Positions 44,333 to 52,744 of a DNA stretch of 64,000 bases are shown here, in pieces. Each line of letters opens with the position of its first letter. The first letter of the stretch is position 1. The position numbers and the translations under genes are program-made. The notes under the pieces were generated by a model that saw nothing but the letters and a program-made list of their open reading frames with translations, was not told the DNA's origin and searched no databases. The stretch lies in contig NZ_CP135922.1 in the NCBI RefSeq assembly GCF_032399705.1, positions 5,022,001 through 5,086,000 of the forward strand. Reading direction: 5' to 3'. This stretch comes from Paenibacillus sp. BIC5C1 (GTDB lineage Bacteria; Bacillota; Bacilli; Paenibacillales; Paenibacillaceae).

Positions 44333-45265
44333 TTATGCCCCCTTCCGGCTTTCTAGCTTAATTCTAGGATCGATCAGCACGTAAGCAATATCCGTCAGGA
44401 AACGTGCAAGCATCAAGAGAATACCATAGAAAATTGTGATCCCCATAATCATCGTATAATCACGATTCGTAATACTTTCTACAAATACTTTACCAATCCC
44501 ACCAATGTTAAAGATCTGTTCAATTACAACGGAACCTGTAATAATGTTCGCTGTCATTGGACCAACATAAGTAACAACTGGCAGAATACCGTTACGTAAA
44601 ACGTGTTTAAACATAATAGCCGGCCATTTCAAACCTTTGGCTTTGGCTGTCTTGATGTAATCTGCATGCAACACTTCCAACATGCTTGAACGCGTCAAAC
44701 GAGCGATAAAGGCAATTGGTGATGCAGACAAGGCTGCAACCGGAAGCACATAGTCGAGTGGGCCGTCGAAGCCCATAACGTTAAACCAGCCGAGTTTGAA
44801 TGCAAAAACATATTGCACTAGGGATGCGAGCAAGAAACTCGGTACAGCAATCCCGATAACAGCCAGAATCATCGTAATATCATCAATTAACTTGCGATGG
44901 TACACTGCGGCAATAAGCCCCAACAAGACACCCACAACAATTGAGATAATAATCGCAAAGATTCCTAGTTTCAGTGATGCTGTAAACGTTTGAGTGATCA
45001 TACCAGTTACATCTTGATTCAGGTATTTCATAGAAACCCCGAAATCACCTTTGATGATTCCACCCATATACTTCAGGTATTGTTCATACATCGGTTTGTC
45101 CAAACCATACTTCACTTCCAAAAGTGCCCGGATTTCAGGTGATACTTTTTTCTCGGATGTAAAAGGGTCACCCGGAATGGCCTTCATCAGGAAGAAGGTT
45201 GCTGATGCGAGTATGAAAAGCGATAGCAGCATAAATAGCAGTTTTTTCAGCACGTACTTAACCAA
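44333..45265 (-). CDS. oppB: Oligopeptide ABC transporter permease OppB
   Basis: A 310-residue six-helix permease. The N-terminus LVKYVLKKLLFMLLSLFILA and the DFGVSMKYLNQDVTGMI segment are typical of OppB/DppB, and the EAA-like loop is near ADYIKTAKAKGL. The open frame extends 50 codons further upstream, but that part is not protein-like. The TTG at 45265 has GGAGG 10 bases before it and gives the standard N-terminus. Confidence 0.92.
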   Translation of the reverse strand: MVKYVLKKLLFMLLSLFILASATFFLMKAIPGDPFTSEKKVSPEIRALLEVKYGLDKPMYEQYLKYMGGIIKGDFGVSMKYLNQDVTGMITQTFTASLKLGIFAIIISIVVGVLLGLIAAVYHRKLIDDITMILAVIGIAVPSFLLASLVQYVFAFKLGWFNVMGFDGPLDYVLPVAALSASPIAFIARLTRSSMLEVLHADYIKTAKAKGLKWPAIMFKHVLRNGILPVVTYVGPMTANIITGSVVIEQIFNIGGIGKVFVESITNRDYTMIMGITIFYGILLMLARFLTDIAYVLIDPRIKLESRKGA

Positions 45266-45385
45266 CCCTTGCACACCTCCACAAACAATATTTTGTATAC
45301 AAATCGATTGTAGAATTAGACAAGAATAATGTCCAATCCATTTATCGGAAATTTCAAGAATTATAAGGAAAATCGGTGCACATAC

Positions 45386-45427
45386 AAAAAAATCGGGATA
45401 TATATGGAATTCCACATATATATCCCG
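45386..45427 (-). terminator. Terminator or attenuator between oppA and oppB
   Basis: A near-perfect 15-16 bp stem CGGGATATATATG/CATATATATCCCG followed by seven T on the minus strand. It lies 28 bp after the oppA stop but within the oppA-oppB operon, so partial read-through is expected. Confidence 0.8.
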
Positions 45428-45454
45428 AAGTAATCATATAGACTTCAGAACAAC

Positions 45455-47152
45455 TTATTTCTCTTCCAGATATGCACGAGTGAAGTCAATTGCTCCACTG
45501 AAATCAAGTTGTACGCCTTTCAGATAAGGCTTAGTCAAAGATACATTAGTGTAGTAATAAATCGGCATTACGCCCATTTCATCTTGAATCAGGATTTTCT
45601 CAGCATCTGCAAATGCAGCCATACGTGTAGCTGGATCAGCCGATTTTACAGTTTCTTTAACATCTTTGTCATACTGTTCGTTGCTGAATTTGGAATCATT
45701 GTTTGTGTTTCCAGTAGTCCACATTTCCAAGAAGTTGTACGGATCGTTGTAGTCCGCAGACCAACCTGCACGAGCAACTTGGAAGTTTTGGTTTTGACGG
45801 TTCTCAAGGAATACGCCCCACTCTTGGTTTTCCGTTTTCACGTCAACACCAAGGTTTTTCTTCCACATATCTGCAACAGCAAGAGCGATTTTCGCGTGAC
45901 CGTCACTAGTGTTATAGATCAATGTTACTGCTGGCAATGTTGTGTAGCCTTCTTCTTTCATACCTTCAGCAAGCAATTTTTTAGCTTCTTCTACGTTTTC
46001 AGTGAAGTAGTCGTCTTTGTGCTCATCACGGAATTCGCCGTTTTCACCGCGGATACCTGGAGGTACAAAGCCGAAAGCTGGAATTTGTCCACCTTGTGTT
46101 ACTTTGTCAACGATCAATTGACGCTCGATTGACATTGCAAAGGCCTTACGGATTTTAACGTTGTTAAATGGAGCTTCATTAACATTGAACTGGTAGTAGT
46201 AAGTACTTGCAATACCAGTAGCTTTAAACTCGTCCGGCAATTCCGCTTTTACAGAAGGAATTTGGTCGGAAGGAATTTCACCGTTAGGTGCGCCTGTGTA
46301 GTCCAATTGTCCAGACTTGTAAGCTTGCAGTTCGGAAGCACTGCTGTTTGTCAGGGACATGTTGATCTCAGACAATTTGATATCGGAAGCTGCATGGTAG
46401 CCTTCGTTTTTCTTCACGACGATTTTTTGACCTTTAGCGTATTGATCCATAGTGAATGGTCCGTTAACGATCATGTTTTTGTAGTCTGTGAAGAATTTGT
46501 CATTCGTGTCAGCAGACTTGTGTACTGGGTAGTACGTGTAGAATGCTGTCAGACCCAAGAAGTAAGGTGTTGGGTTTTCCAACGTTACTTCCAGCGTGTG
46601 CTCATCAGTAGCTTTAACACCTACTTGAGAGAAGTCTGTGATTTTAGTGCCTTTATATGTTTCGTCTTTGCTCAGGTTGTAACCCTCAGCACCTTTGATG
46701 TAATACAATTGGTAAGCATATGGAGAAGCTGTTTCCGGTTTCAAAGCACGTTCCCAAGAACGTACAAAGTCTTCGGCAGTGATTGCATCACCGTTGCTCC
46801 ATTTAGCATCCGGATTCAGGTTGAAAACATATTTCAAACCATCTTCGGAAATTGTCCAGTCTTTAGCAACACCTGGAGCTTCTTTGCCATCAGGGTCGAT
46901 ACGCACAAGACCTTCATACAAGAATTTCAGTACAGTGTTTGTTTGGCTGTCTTTTGCTTGAGCCGGGTCTAACGTAGGAGGTTCAGCTGACAGGTTAATT
47001 TTCAGGATTTGATCTTTAGCAAGACCATTTCCTTCGGTTGCAGAACCAGTATCGGTGTTACCTGTGCCTTCGTTTTTCGATCCGCACGCTGCAAGTACGG
47101 TACCGAACGCCAAAATCAGCGTCAAAAGGACTAATAGACTTTTCCTTTTCAT
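45455..47152 (-). CDS. oppA: Oligopeptide-binding lipoprotein OppA
   Basis: A 565-residue extracellular solute-binding protein family 5 lipoprotein. The signal peptide ends in the lipobox LAACG (Cys22), followed by a Gly/Thr-rich linker and the peptide-binding fold (EPPTLDPAQAKDSQT near residue 55, RKAFAMSIERQLIV, GWSADYNDPYNFLEMW). It is the receptor for the OppBC-DF importer downstream. In Bacillus such systems import signalling peptides for competence and sporulation. Candidate Spo0A boxes lie upstream. Confidence 0.95.
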   Translation of the reverse strand: MKRKSLLVLLTLILAFGTVLAACGSKNEGTGNTDTGSATEGNGLAKDQILKINLSAEPPTLDPAQAKDSQTNTVLKFLYEGLVRIDPDGKEAPGVAKDWTISEDGLKYVFNLNPDAKWSNGDAITAEDFVRSWERALKPETASPYAYQLYYIKGAEGYNLSKDETYKGTKITDFSQVGVKATDEHTLEVTLENPTPYFLGLTAFYTYYPVHKSADTNDKFFTDYKNMIVNGPFTMDQYAKGQKIVVKKNEGYHAASDIKLSEINMSLTNSSASELQAYKSGQLDYTGAPNGEIPSDQIPSVKAELPDEFKATGIASTYYYQFNVNEAPFNNVKIRKAFAMSIERQLIVDKVTQGGQIPAFGFVPPGIRGENGEFRDEHKDDYFTENVEEAKKLLAEGMKEEGYTTLPAVTLIYNTSDGHAKIALAVADMWKKNLGVDVKTENQEWGVFLENRQNQNFQVARAGWSADYNDPYNFLEMWTTGNTNNDSKFSNEQYDKDVKETVKSADPATRMAAFADAEKILIQDEMGVMPIYYYTNVSLTKPYLKGVQLDFSGAIDFTRAYLEEK

Positions 47153-47193
47153 CTAACACTTTCCCCCTAAATTGATGTGGTATATGTTTATAG

Positions 47194-47222
47194 ATTATAC
47201 AACCACCGGTCAAAAAAATCTA
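47194..47222 (-). promoter_or_regulatory. Putative promoter of oppA
   Basis: A perfect TATAAT (47194-47199) with a weak TAGATT (47217-47222) 17 bp upstream on the minus strand, about 40 bp before the oppA start. Confidence 0.5.
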
Positions 47223-47252
47223 CATTACTTTTTCAGAAAGTAATGTTTTTTT
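47213..47252. terminator. Bidirectional terminator-like hairpin upstream of oppA
   Basis: Stem CATTACTTT/AAAGTAATG with T-runs on both strands. On the minus strand it ends the panE-DUF3397 unit, with its T-run running into the oppA promoter region. Confidence 0.7.
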
Positions 47253-47257
47253 CAGTT

Positions 47258-47275
47258 TTCGACAAAATCGACACA
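47258..47275 (-). promoter_or_regulatory. Two tandem Spo0A-like boxes upstream of oppA
   Basis: Minus-strand TTTGTCGAA (47258-47266, a perfect box) and TGTCGATTT just upstream, repeating TGTCGA with a 9-bp period. They lie about 70-85 bp before the predicted oppA start point. Confidence 0.35.
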
Positions 47276-47303
47276 TTTTTTAGCCCTTTTGCGTTATGTA
47301 TCC

Positions 47304-47678
47304 TCACATCTGTTTCATGAAGTATCTAAATAATCCAAATATAGTAAACAAAATATACCCAAAACTCATTATGACAAAAGCCATGCGCCAAACGGCCCGG
47401 AACATTCTACCCCCATCGACCTTACCTTTGAGCCGATTTTGTGCTCCTCCGATGAATCCAAGCGCTATTAGTATGAGTATTAATGTTAAATAAAATCCAA
47501 AATTCGAATCAAATGTTAAGTTGAATAACGCCGATACAGAGAATATAAGAAATAAGGTTGTTACATCCATTGCCGAGCTCAAAGCCACACGCTTATCTTT
47601 CTTCCATCCATACATGATCCAATACACAAGAAAAAAAGGAAAGAACGGCAGTATGCTCAGCACAATAAAAAATCCCAT
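47304..47678 (-). CDS. DUF3397-like membrane protein
   Basis: A 124-residue protein with four predicted transmembrane helices and a short basic loop (AQNRLKGKVDGG) between helices 3 and 4. The size and layout resemble DUF3397 proteins, which occur near panE and bshC in Bacillales. The function is unknown. Its ATG overlaps the panE stop by one base, so they are one transcript, and a bidirectional hairpin follows. Confidence 0.65.
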   Translation of the reverse strand: MGFFIVLSILPFFPFFLVYWIMYGWKKDKRVALSSAMDVTTLFLIFSVSALFNLTFDSNFGFYLTLILILIALGFIGGAQNRLKGKVDGGRMFRAVWRMAFVIMSFGYILFTIFGLFRYFMKQM

Positions 47679-48640
47679 TAACTCACTCCTTCCGGTTGCA
47701 TACCTTCAATCAGATGAAGCAGTACTTCATGCGTTGGAGCAGACAGGCCACACCGACACGCCATGCTCACGATTTGCCCGTTAATGGATTGCACCTCCGT
47801 TTGTTGTCCATGCAGTACATCTGACAGCATTGAAGATGTATTCGAGGCTGTGGAACGACAGACAGAGAGGATTTGTTCCCACACATCCGAATCTAGAAGT
47901 ATCCCACTTGCTCTATATATCGCCAATGCCTCATCGTACAGCTGTCGCATAAACATGATTCGCTCTTCCTTTGTAATTAACTCACCGTTAGGAATACGCC
48001 ATATCGCGGTAAGTGGGTTAATGACAGCATTGATTAGCAACTTCCTATAAATCAGCTTATCGATTTCATTCGACACTGTACAGCCAAATCCTGCCTGCTG
48101 CAAAAGTCCCTGTAAACGAATGGGTTCATTTTGATCTATTGTCGTTAGAGATGAGATACGTACATCTGCACTTTTGCCCAACCATGTCTCTCCTATACCT
48201 GCACGGATGACTCCATCATGCTGACGTTTCGCCCCTTCTGTGGTTATGACGCTGTATACATTGGAATGTGCCATATTGGATTGCACATGATCCAGATGCC
48301 CAACACCATTTTGGAAACATGCGATGTTGAGCACTCGCGTCTTCAATGAACTAATTTCCCGCATAACATTATGTATCGCTGTCTGTTTCACCATTAAAAG
48401 TAGCCAATCTCCAGGCGAGTGTTCCCATACTCGGGTTAACTCCGTAATCGGCTTGGCCTGAATATGATCAGGTGTAATCTGGATGGTATTCTCAGGTTCA
48501 ATGACCTTAAATCCTTCGATACTCAGTTTATTTGCCTGTTCGGCCGTCCTGGTCCAAAATCGAACCTCGTTACCTGCGTCCTGAAGCTTACCTCCATACA
48601 AAAGACCCAGTGACCCTGATCCTACAACGTCAATGATCAT
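47678..48640 (-). CDS. panE: 2-dehydropantoate 2-reductase family protein
   Basis: A 320-residue NADP-dependent reductase of the ApbA/PanE family (ketopantoate to pantoate, coenzyme A pathway). The N-terminal VVGSGSLGLLYGGKL nucleotide loop, the QNGVGH motif (about residue 112) and KLLINAVINPLTAIW with the catalytic Lys are present. The position between rsfA and bshC is that of ylbQ in Bacillus. Some family members act on other 2-keto acids. Confidence 0.88.
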   Translation of the reverse strand: MIIDVVGSGSLGLLYGGKLQDAGNEVRFWTRTAEQANKLSIEGFKVIEPENTIQITPDHIQAKPITELTRVWEHSPGDWLLLMVKQTAIHNVMREISSLKTRVLNIACFQNGVGHLDHVQSNMAHSNVYSVITTEGAKRQHDGVIRAGIGETWLGKSADVRISSLTTIDQNEPIRLQGLLQQAGFGCTVSNEIDKLIYRKLLINAVINPLTAIWRIPNGELITKEERIMFMRQLYDEALAIYRASGILLDSDVWEQILSVCRSTASNTSSMLSDVLHGQQTEVQSINGQIVSMACRCGLSAPTHEVLLHLIEGMQPEGVS

Positions 48641-48701
48641 GCTGCATCCCTACCTCTGCTCCAATAGTTGCTTTTATATATAATAGAACAAAAACAGCAA
48701 A

Positions 48702-48748
48702 CAAAAAACCCATCATACCCGCCGTTATGTAACGGAGGTGTGACGGGC
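48702..48748 (-). terminator. Rho-independent terminator of rsfA
   Basis: A long imperfect stem (CCCATCATACCCGCCGTTA pairing with TAACGGAGGTGTGACGGG), followed on the minus strand by TTTTTTG, 37 bp after the rsfA stop. Confidence 0.8.
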
Positions 48749-48784
48749 CCTAATCTAATGCTGATCATCAGACATTGTTTGCTT

Positions 48785-49435
48785 TTATTCAATTCGTTCC
48801 AGATTCCCGTTGGCATCCATTTTGAATCTCGTTTTGAGTTCCTCTTCTTCTTCTGTCAGAAATGCAAGTCTGCGAGCACGATCCATAATCTGAATCAGCG
48901 CTTTATAATCGTCGTTTACAACACGATAATCAGTCTGTACTTCATTCACTTCCTTAGACAGACGATCATTCTCGCAACGCAGTTCATGAAGTTCATCCTC
49001 TTTTTCACGAAGCTCTTTCTCAAGCATTTTAAGCTGGCGACCGTTTTCCTGTACAGTTCCCTTCCATTGCCGCAAGAATCGTATAACTGCATCGATGGAT
49101 AGGGAGTCTTCCGAAATACCATCCGCCTTGTACAGATTTTCTTCTGTATCTAGGGTGGACAAAGCTGCTACTTGTGGTCCAAGCAATGCCGGTTGTTTGC
49201 GAAGATAACTACGTTTTTGTCGTTGAGCCTTAGCATTGCTTATAGCAGACTCATACTTCTTACGTACACAGCTGTTCCAGCGAAAACCGCAAGCAGCAGA
49301 AGTCCTGCCTATTTTTTCGCCAACCTCTTCAAATGCAGCCAGTTGTGTACTTCCTTCCCGAATATGACGCAAAGTAACCTCAGCCAAAATCAAATCGTCC
49401 TCTGTACTCCAAGCATCCTGTCTCACTGCAGTCAT
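48785..49435 (-). CDS. rsfA: RsfA-family forespore transcription regulator
   Basis: A 216-residue protein with an N-terminal Myb/SANT-like domain (TAVRQDAWSTEDDLILAEV, then GRTSAACGFRWNSCVRKKY) and a long C-terminal coiled coil (about residues 125-185). RsfA in Bacillus is a forespore regulator that modulates sigma-F/G genes. The ATG at 49435 has GGAGG 10 bases upstream; an 8-codon extension is rejected. It is a monocistronic unit with its own terminator. Confidence 0.9.
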   Translation of the reverse strand: MTAVRQDAWSTEDDLILAEVTLRHIREGSTQLAAFEEVGEKIGRTSAACGFRWNSCVRKKYESAISNAKAQRQKRSYLRKQPALLGPQVAALSTLDTEENLYKADGISEDSLSIDAVIRFLRQWKGTVQENGRQLKMLEKELREKEDELHELRCENDRLSKEVNEVQTDYRVVNDDYKALIQIMDRARRLAFLTEEEEELKTRFKMDANGNLERIE

Positions 49436-49676
49436 GCTATAATACCCTCCTAACAACATCCTAAAATAACCGTCCCCATAACCGAGTTCCCGGCATGTGA
49501 ATTAGGTATAAAAGCTGCTTTATTCATTCTTATGCCTCTCATAGAGTTCATAGAATTGATTTCATACTAAAATGTATTTCCACATTTATGAGTACTCATA
49601 CGTTACATATGCAAAACTAACCATACTTTAACTCTTTTAGGCCAAAAAAAAGAATTCGCTTTCATATCCAATTTTG

Positions 49677-49705
49677 TTTACACCTTTTTCCTTTCCCGGT
49701 ATAAT
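49677..49705 (+). promoter_or_regulatory. Sigma-A promoter of the DUF2626 gene
   Basis: TTTACA (49677-49682), a 17-bp spacer and a perfect TATAAT (49700-49705), 46 bp before the GTG start. Confidence 0.75.
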
Positions 49706-49751
49706 GTTGTGTAGACAATCTATGATCGTACATAGGAGAGGAGGACTTACC

Positions 49752-49988
49752 GTGGCACGCATGTTTCGGGTACTCGGGTTCTTCACGCTAGCGATTGGCC
49801 TGATGGCTTTTGCGGGAGACTTAGTCGAAATGGCTTTGCTTTTTTTCCTGCAGACTGCGTTTTTTGTCATTTTGGGATACTTGAAATTTACCGAACGTAC
49901 GTACATATTGCTCTTCTGGGGTTATATGATCGTGACTTTCACAGGGTTCAGCTACTGGACCGTATTCCAAATGGATTTGCCGCTCTAA
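49752..49988 (+). CDS. yqgY: DUF2626 family membrane protein (YqgY-like)
   Basis: A 78-residue protein with three hydrophobic segments. MARMFRVLGFF at the start and LKFTERTYILLFWGY in the middle match the DUF2626/YqgY pattern of Bacillales. The function is unknown. The start is GTG with GGAGAGGAGG 7 bases upstream; a longer frame into the promoter region is rejected. Confidence 0.82.
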   Translation: MARMFRVLGFFTLAIGLMAFAGDLVEMALLFFLQTAFFVILGYLKFTERTYILLFWGYMIVTFTGFSYWTVFQMDLPL

Positions 49989-50003
49989 TCCGCCAGCAGC
50001 ATC

Positions 50004-50036
50004 AAAGCGATCCGGCTAATGTCGGATTGCTTTTTT
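50004..50036 (+). terminator. Rho-independent terminator of the DUF2626 gene
   Basis: Stem GCGATCCG/CGGATTGC with an 8-base loop followed by TTTTTT, 15 bp after the stop codon. Confidence 0.85.
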
Positions 50037-50166
50037 GTCGTTTTCAGATTAAATGACTATTCTTTGTGTTATGTAACCACTACGGATATTTCACGTATCT
50101 ATTTCATATATTGTCTGGAAGAGATAAGCCTGTACGCATCACATGTAGATATGGAAAGGAGAATGA

Positions 50167-51249
50167 GTGGTGAAACGTCGATACGGCATTCCTGGCTTCA
50201 TCGTATGTATTATATTTTTGATCCAGCTACCTTGGACTTATGCCTATGGAGAGCCTTCATCTGAGGAAACACGTGATATATTGCAACAAAGCCTATCCAT
50301 CGTCGAAATCGATCATGAGATCGAACGGATCGCAGCAAGACAGAACCAGCTGGACGAACAGCGTCAGACATTATCCATTCAGCTTCAGGAACAGGAAGAC
50401 CAGATACATACTCAGCAAGACCGAGCGGGTGCAGTTGTAAGATCCTACTATACCGGGGAGCGTGATAGTCTCTTGATGACAGTGCTCGGGGCAAGATCCA
50501 TTAAGGACCTGTTCATCCTATACGATTACTATCAGATTATTATTGGCAGGGATCATGCTGTTCTGGACAAGTATCAGGATCAATATCGCACCATGCAGCA
50601 AACGTCTGTCCAGATTAATCAGACCTCCGCAGAGCTGTCTGAACTCAAAAATAATCTTCAAAATCAACGGGAACGGGTACTTGCATTGCAGAAAGAAGTG
50701 GACGGAAAAGTAGCTGCCAGCGGGGATGCTGCAGCCATGCAGAAATTGATGGATGAGTTGACCATCTATTGGGAGAACATCGGCATATACGAGGTCAAGC
50801 GATATTTTAAAGCATTGGCATCAGCCATGCAGAACCTGCCACAGTTTATTCAGGAACAAAACGGAGGAATCTCCACTACCGGAACATCGTACACCATTCG
50901 AATTGGACAAGATGAGCTGAATACGTTTCTTCGATCACAGAATCCGATATTTGAAGACTTTGCCTTTCAGTTCGACAAAGATCGAATCACTGCTTCTGGG
51001 CAGCGCGATCAGTTGCAATTAAGCATCGAAGGTCATTATACGGTCGAGGATGAACCTCAGAATTCAATTCGATTTCATGTCGACAAACTTGTGTTTAATC
51101 AGTTAGAACTGCCCGATACCACACGTCGTATGCTGGAACGAGAATTCGATCTCGGATTTTACCCCCAGAAAATTCTGTCCTTTGTCAAAGCCACAGAGGT
51201 ATCCACAAGCAAAGGTATACTTGAAGTAAAGCTCGCCATTTCATTTTGA
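50167..51249 (+). CDS. Secreted coiled-coil protein (PcsB/CwlO-type N-domain) with unassigned C-terminal domain
   Basis: A 360-residue exported protein. A signal peptide (about residues 1-27, ending TYAYG) is followed by a long coiled coil (about residues 35-185) with RAGAVVRSYYTGERDSLLM (in part), a pattern seen in the N-terminal coiled-coil domain of PcsB/CwlO peptidoglycan hydrolases that interact with FtsEX. There is no NlpC/P60 or other hydrolase domain. Instead residues about 240-360 form an alternating beta-strand domain (RIGQDELNTFLRSQ onward) that I cannot assign; it recalls YpmS-like lipid-binding folds. The start is the first of two GTG codons after AAAGGAG. Its end overlaps the convergent gene by 9 bp. 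Confidence 0.8.
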   Translation: MVKRRYGIPGFIVCIIFLIQLPWTYAYGEPSSEETRDILQQSLSIVEIDHEIERIAARQNQLDEQRQTLSIQLQEQEDQIHTQQDRAGAVVRSYYTGERDSLLMTVLGARSIKDLFILYDYYQIIIGRDHAVLDKYQDQYRTMQQTSVQINQTSAELSELKNNLQNQRERVLALQKEVDGKVAASGDAAAMQKLMDELTIYWENIGIYEVKRYFKALASAMQNLPQFIQEQNGGISTTGTSYTIRIGQDELNTFLRSQNPIFEDFAFQFDKDRITASGQRDQLQLSIEGHYTVEDEPQNSIRFHVDKLVFNQLELPDTTRRMLEREFDLGFYPQKILSFVKATEVSTSKGILEVKLAISF

Positions 51250-52521
51250 CGAGCTTTGCAAGGCAATAATACTTTTGACATATTGATTAGCCGTGATCTC
51301 TCCCGCGAGAAGTTGTTGGATCTTCTTTTGAAAGGCAGAAGTTAGTATAGAACTTTCCGTCATTACAGCCTGTGAAGATTCAGCTGGAAACCAGGATTTT
51401 ACATCAGTCGTATCATACTGCGTTATTAGTTTCTGTGACTCAAGATCTAGTTCCTGTTGCTTCGCTGGTAAATAGTTAGCCTGTTGGTACCACTCCAACT
51501 GCACGGCAGAGGAAGTCATTCCTTCAATCCAGCGACTGGCTTCTTCCGCTTCAAGTGAGCCAGCTGCAATAACAAGACTTCTTGATTTTAGCGGTTCTAA
51601 CGCACTAAGAGCTATCTTCTCCGATGGACTCTGTTCGCCTGCCACGCTTTGATCTCCACTCAACAAACGAGAAAGCAACGTTACTACCATAGGAGTTCCT
51701 GCCTGCTCATCAGAAGAAGAGAACATCGGATTTATGGATTCGGCTGTAATATACGACTGAATTTGATCCAATAGCTGTATGATTTGTTGGTACGCCTCTG
51801 TTTGGGAAGAAGTTTGCGCTTTCTTTATTTGGTCAGGGGCCATGCCTGGCTCAAACTGATTTAACCACGCACTTACCGCGTGAAGGTCATTTAAGTTTAT
51901 GCTTATCAAATCCGTTCCATCTTGCGTTGCTTGTTGTACAAGTTTGATCCATTGTTCCTTATTTTCGGGTAAACCTGCCAAACCGGCTTCGTCCAGAAAT
52001 GGAGAGCGAGCTGCGAGTACATAAGCGTCAAAATCAAACGGCATCCCCCATTGGTAACCATTCCACTCTGTCATTTCCCGCAAGCCAACCACAGTTTCTC
52101 CTAAAGACTTGGACAGTGTTGTACCGTTTAACGGATACAGATGTCCTTTTTTGGCATGATATTGAACTTCCGCGCTATCCAGAAGAATAATATCCCCGCT
52201 CTCTCCTACCGAAAATTGATTATCAAGCACTCGCTTATATGTAACTGGCTCCAAATTCCGAAGACTGATTTCCACATGTTGAGAAGTAGCGACTTCATTA
52301 GCCATCTTTTTAAACGATTTAAAGTCGGTCTCAGACATCGAGACTACAATCTCTAGTGGGGCATGTTGGTCTTCGCTACGAGATGACGTATTGGGAAATG
52401 CATCTTTTTCCAGATCTCGTTCCTGATTAAGTTGTGAACCTCTAAAATCAAAGCTGGGAGACAGAATCGTTAACGAAAGCAGTAGCACTGCGAACAAAAC
52501 AACCTGGTGTCCACGCTTCAT
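51241..52521 (-). CDS. Solute-binding-protein-like extracellular protein, membrane-anchored
   Basis: A 426-residue protein. The N-terminal hydrophobic segment (about residues 6-24) has no lipobox cysteine, and I see no cysteine in the protein. The rest resembles family 1 solute-binding proteins, with IILLDSAEVQYHAKKGHLYPL, a WGMPFDFDAYVL hinge block and a C-terminal helical region. No permease or ATPase genes are adjacent, so it is an orphan. The ATG at 52521 has GGAGG 8 bases upstream. Its end overlaps the convergent coiled-coil gene by 9 bp. Confidence 0.78.
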   Translation of the reverse strand: MKRGHQVVLFAVLLLSLTILSPSFDFRGSQLNQERDLEKDAFPNTSSRSEDQHAPLEIVVSMSETDFKSFKKMANEVATSQHVEISLRNLEPVTYKRVLDNQFSVGESGDIILLDSAEVQYHAKKGHLYPLNGTTLSKSLGETVVGLREMTEWNGYQWGMPFDFDAYVLAARSPFLDEAGLAGLPENKEQWIKLVQQATQDGTDLISINLNDLHAVSAWLNQFEPGMAPDQIKKAQTSSQTEAYQQIIQLLDQIQSYITAESINPMFSSSDEQAGTPMVVTLLSRLLSGDQSVAGEQSPSEKIALSALEPLKSRSLVIAAGSLEAEEASRWIEGMTSSAVQLEWYQQANYLPAKQQELDLESQKLITQYDTTDVKSWFPAESSQAVMTESSILTSAFQKKIQQLLAGEITANQYVKSIIALQSSSK

Positions 52522-52564
52522 TAACTTCCCCTCCTTGCTCACCTAATTTTTTCCTGCAACACTC

Positions 52565-52594
52565 ATTGTAACAAATAAGTAGTGCTCTTGTCCT
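52565..52594 (-). promoter_or_regulatory. Putative promoter of the solute-binding-like gene
   Basis: Minus-strand AGGACA (52589-52594), an 18-bp spacer and TACAAT (52565-52570), 44 bp before the start codon. Confidence 0.45.
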
Positions 52595-52679
52595 ATCCTG
52601 CCAAAAAACAGTTTTCCGATATTTTGCATACCTCGAGCATATCGAGTTCTGTGCAATAACTGATTTTTATTTTTTCAGC

Positions 52680-52705
52680 AAAAAAACCGGCCCTAAGAGC
52701 CGGTT
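52680..52705 (-). terminator. Rho-independent terminator of ylaK
   Basis: Stem AACCGGC/GCCGGTT with a 7-base loop, followed by a T-run on the minus strand, 40 bp after the PhoH-like stop. Confidence 0.9.
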
Positions 52706-52744
52706 CAATAGGAACATTTTCCGGGAAATAAACTTCCCGTTACC

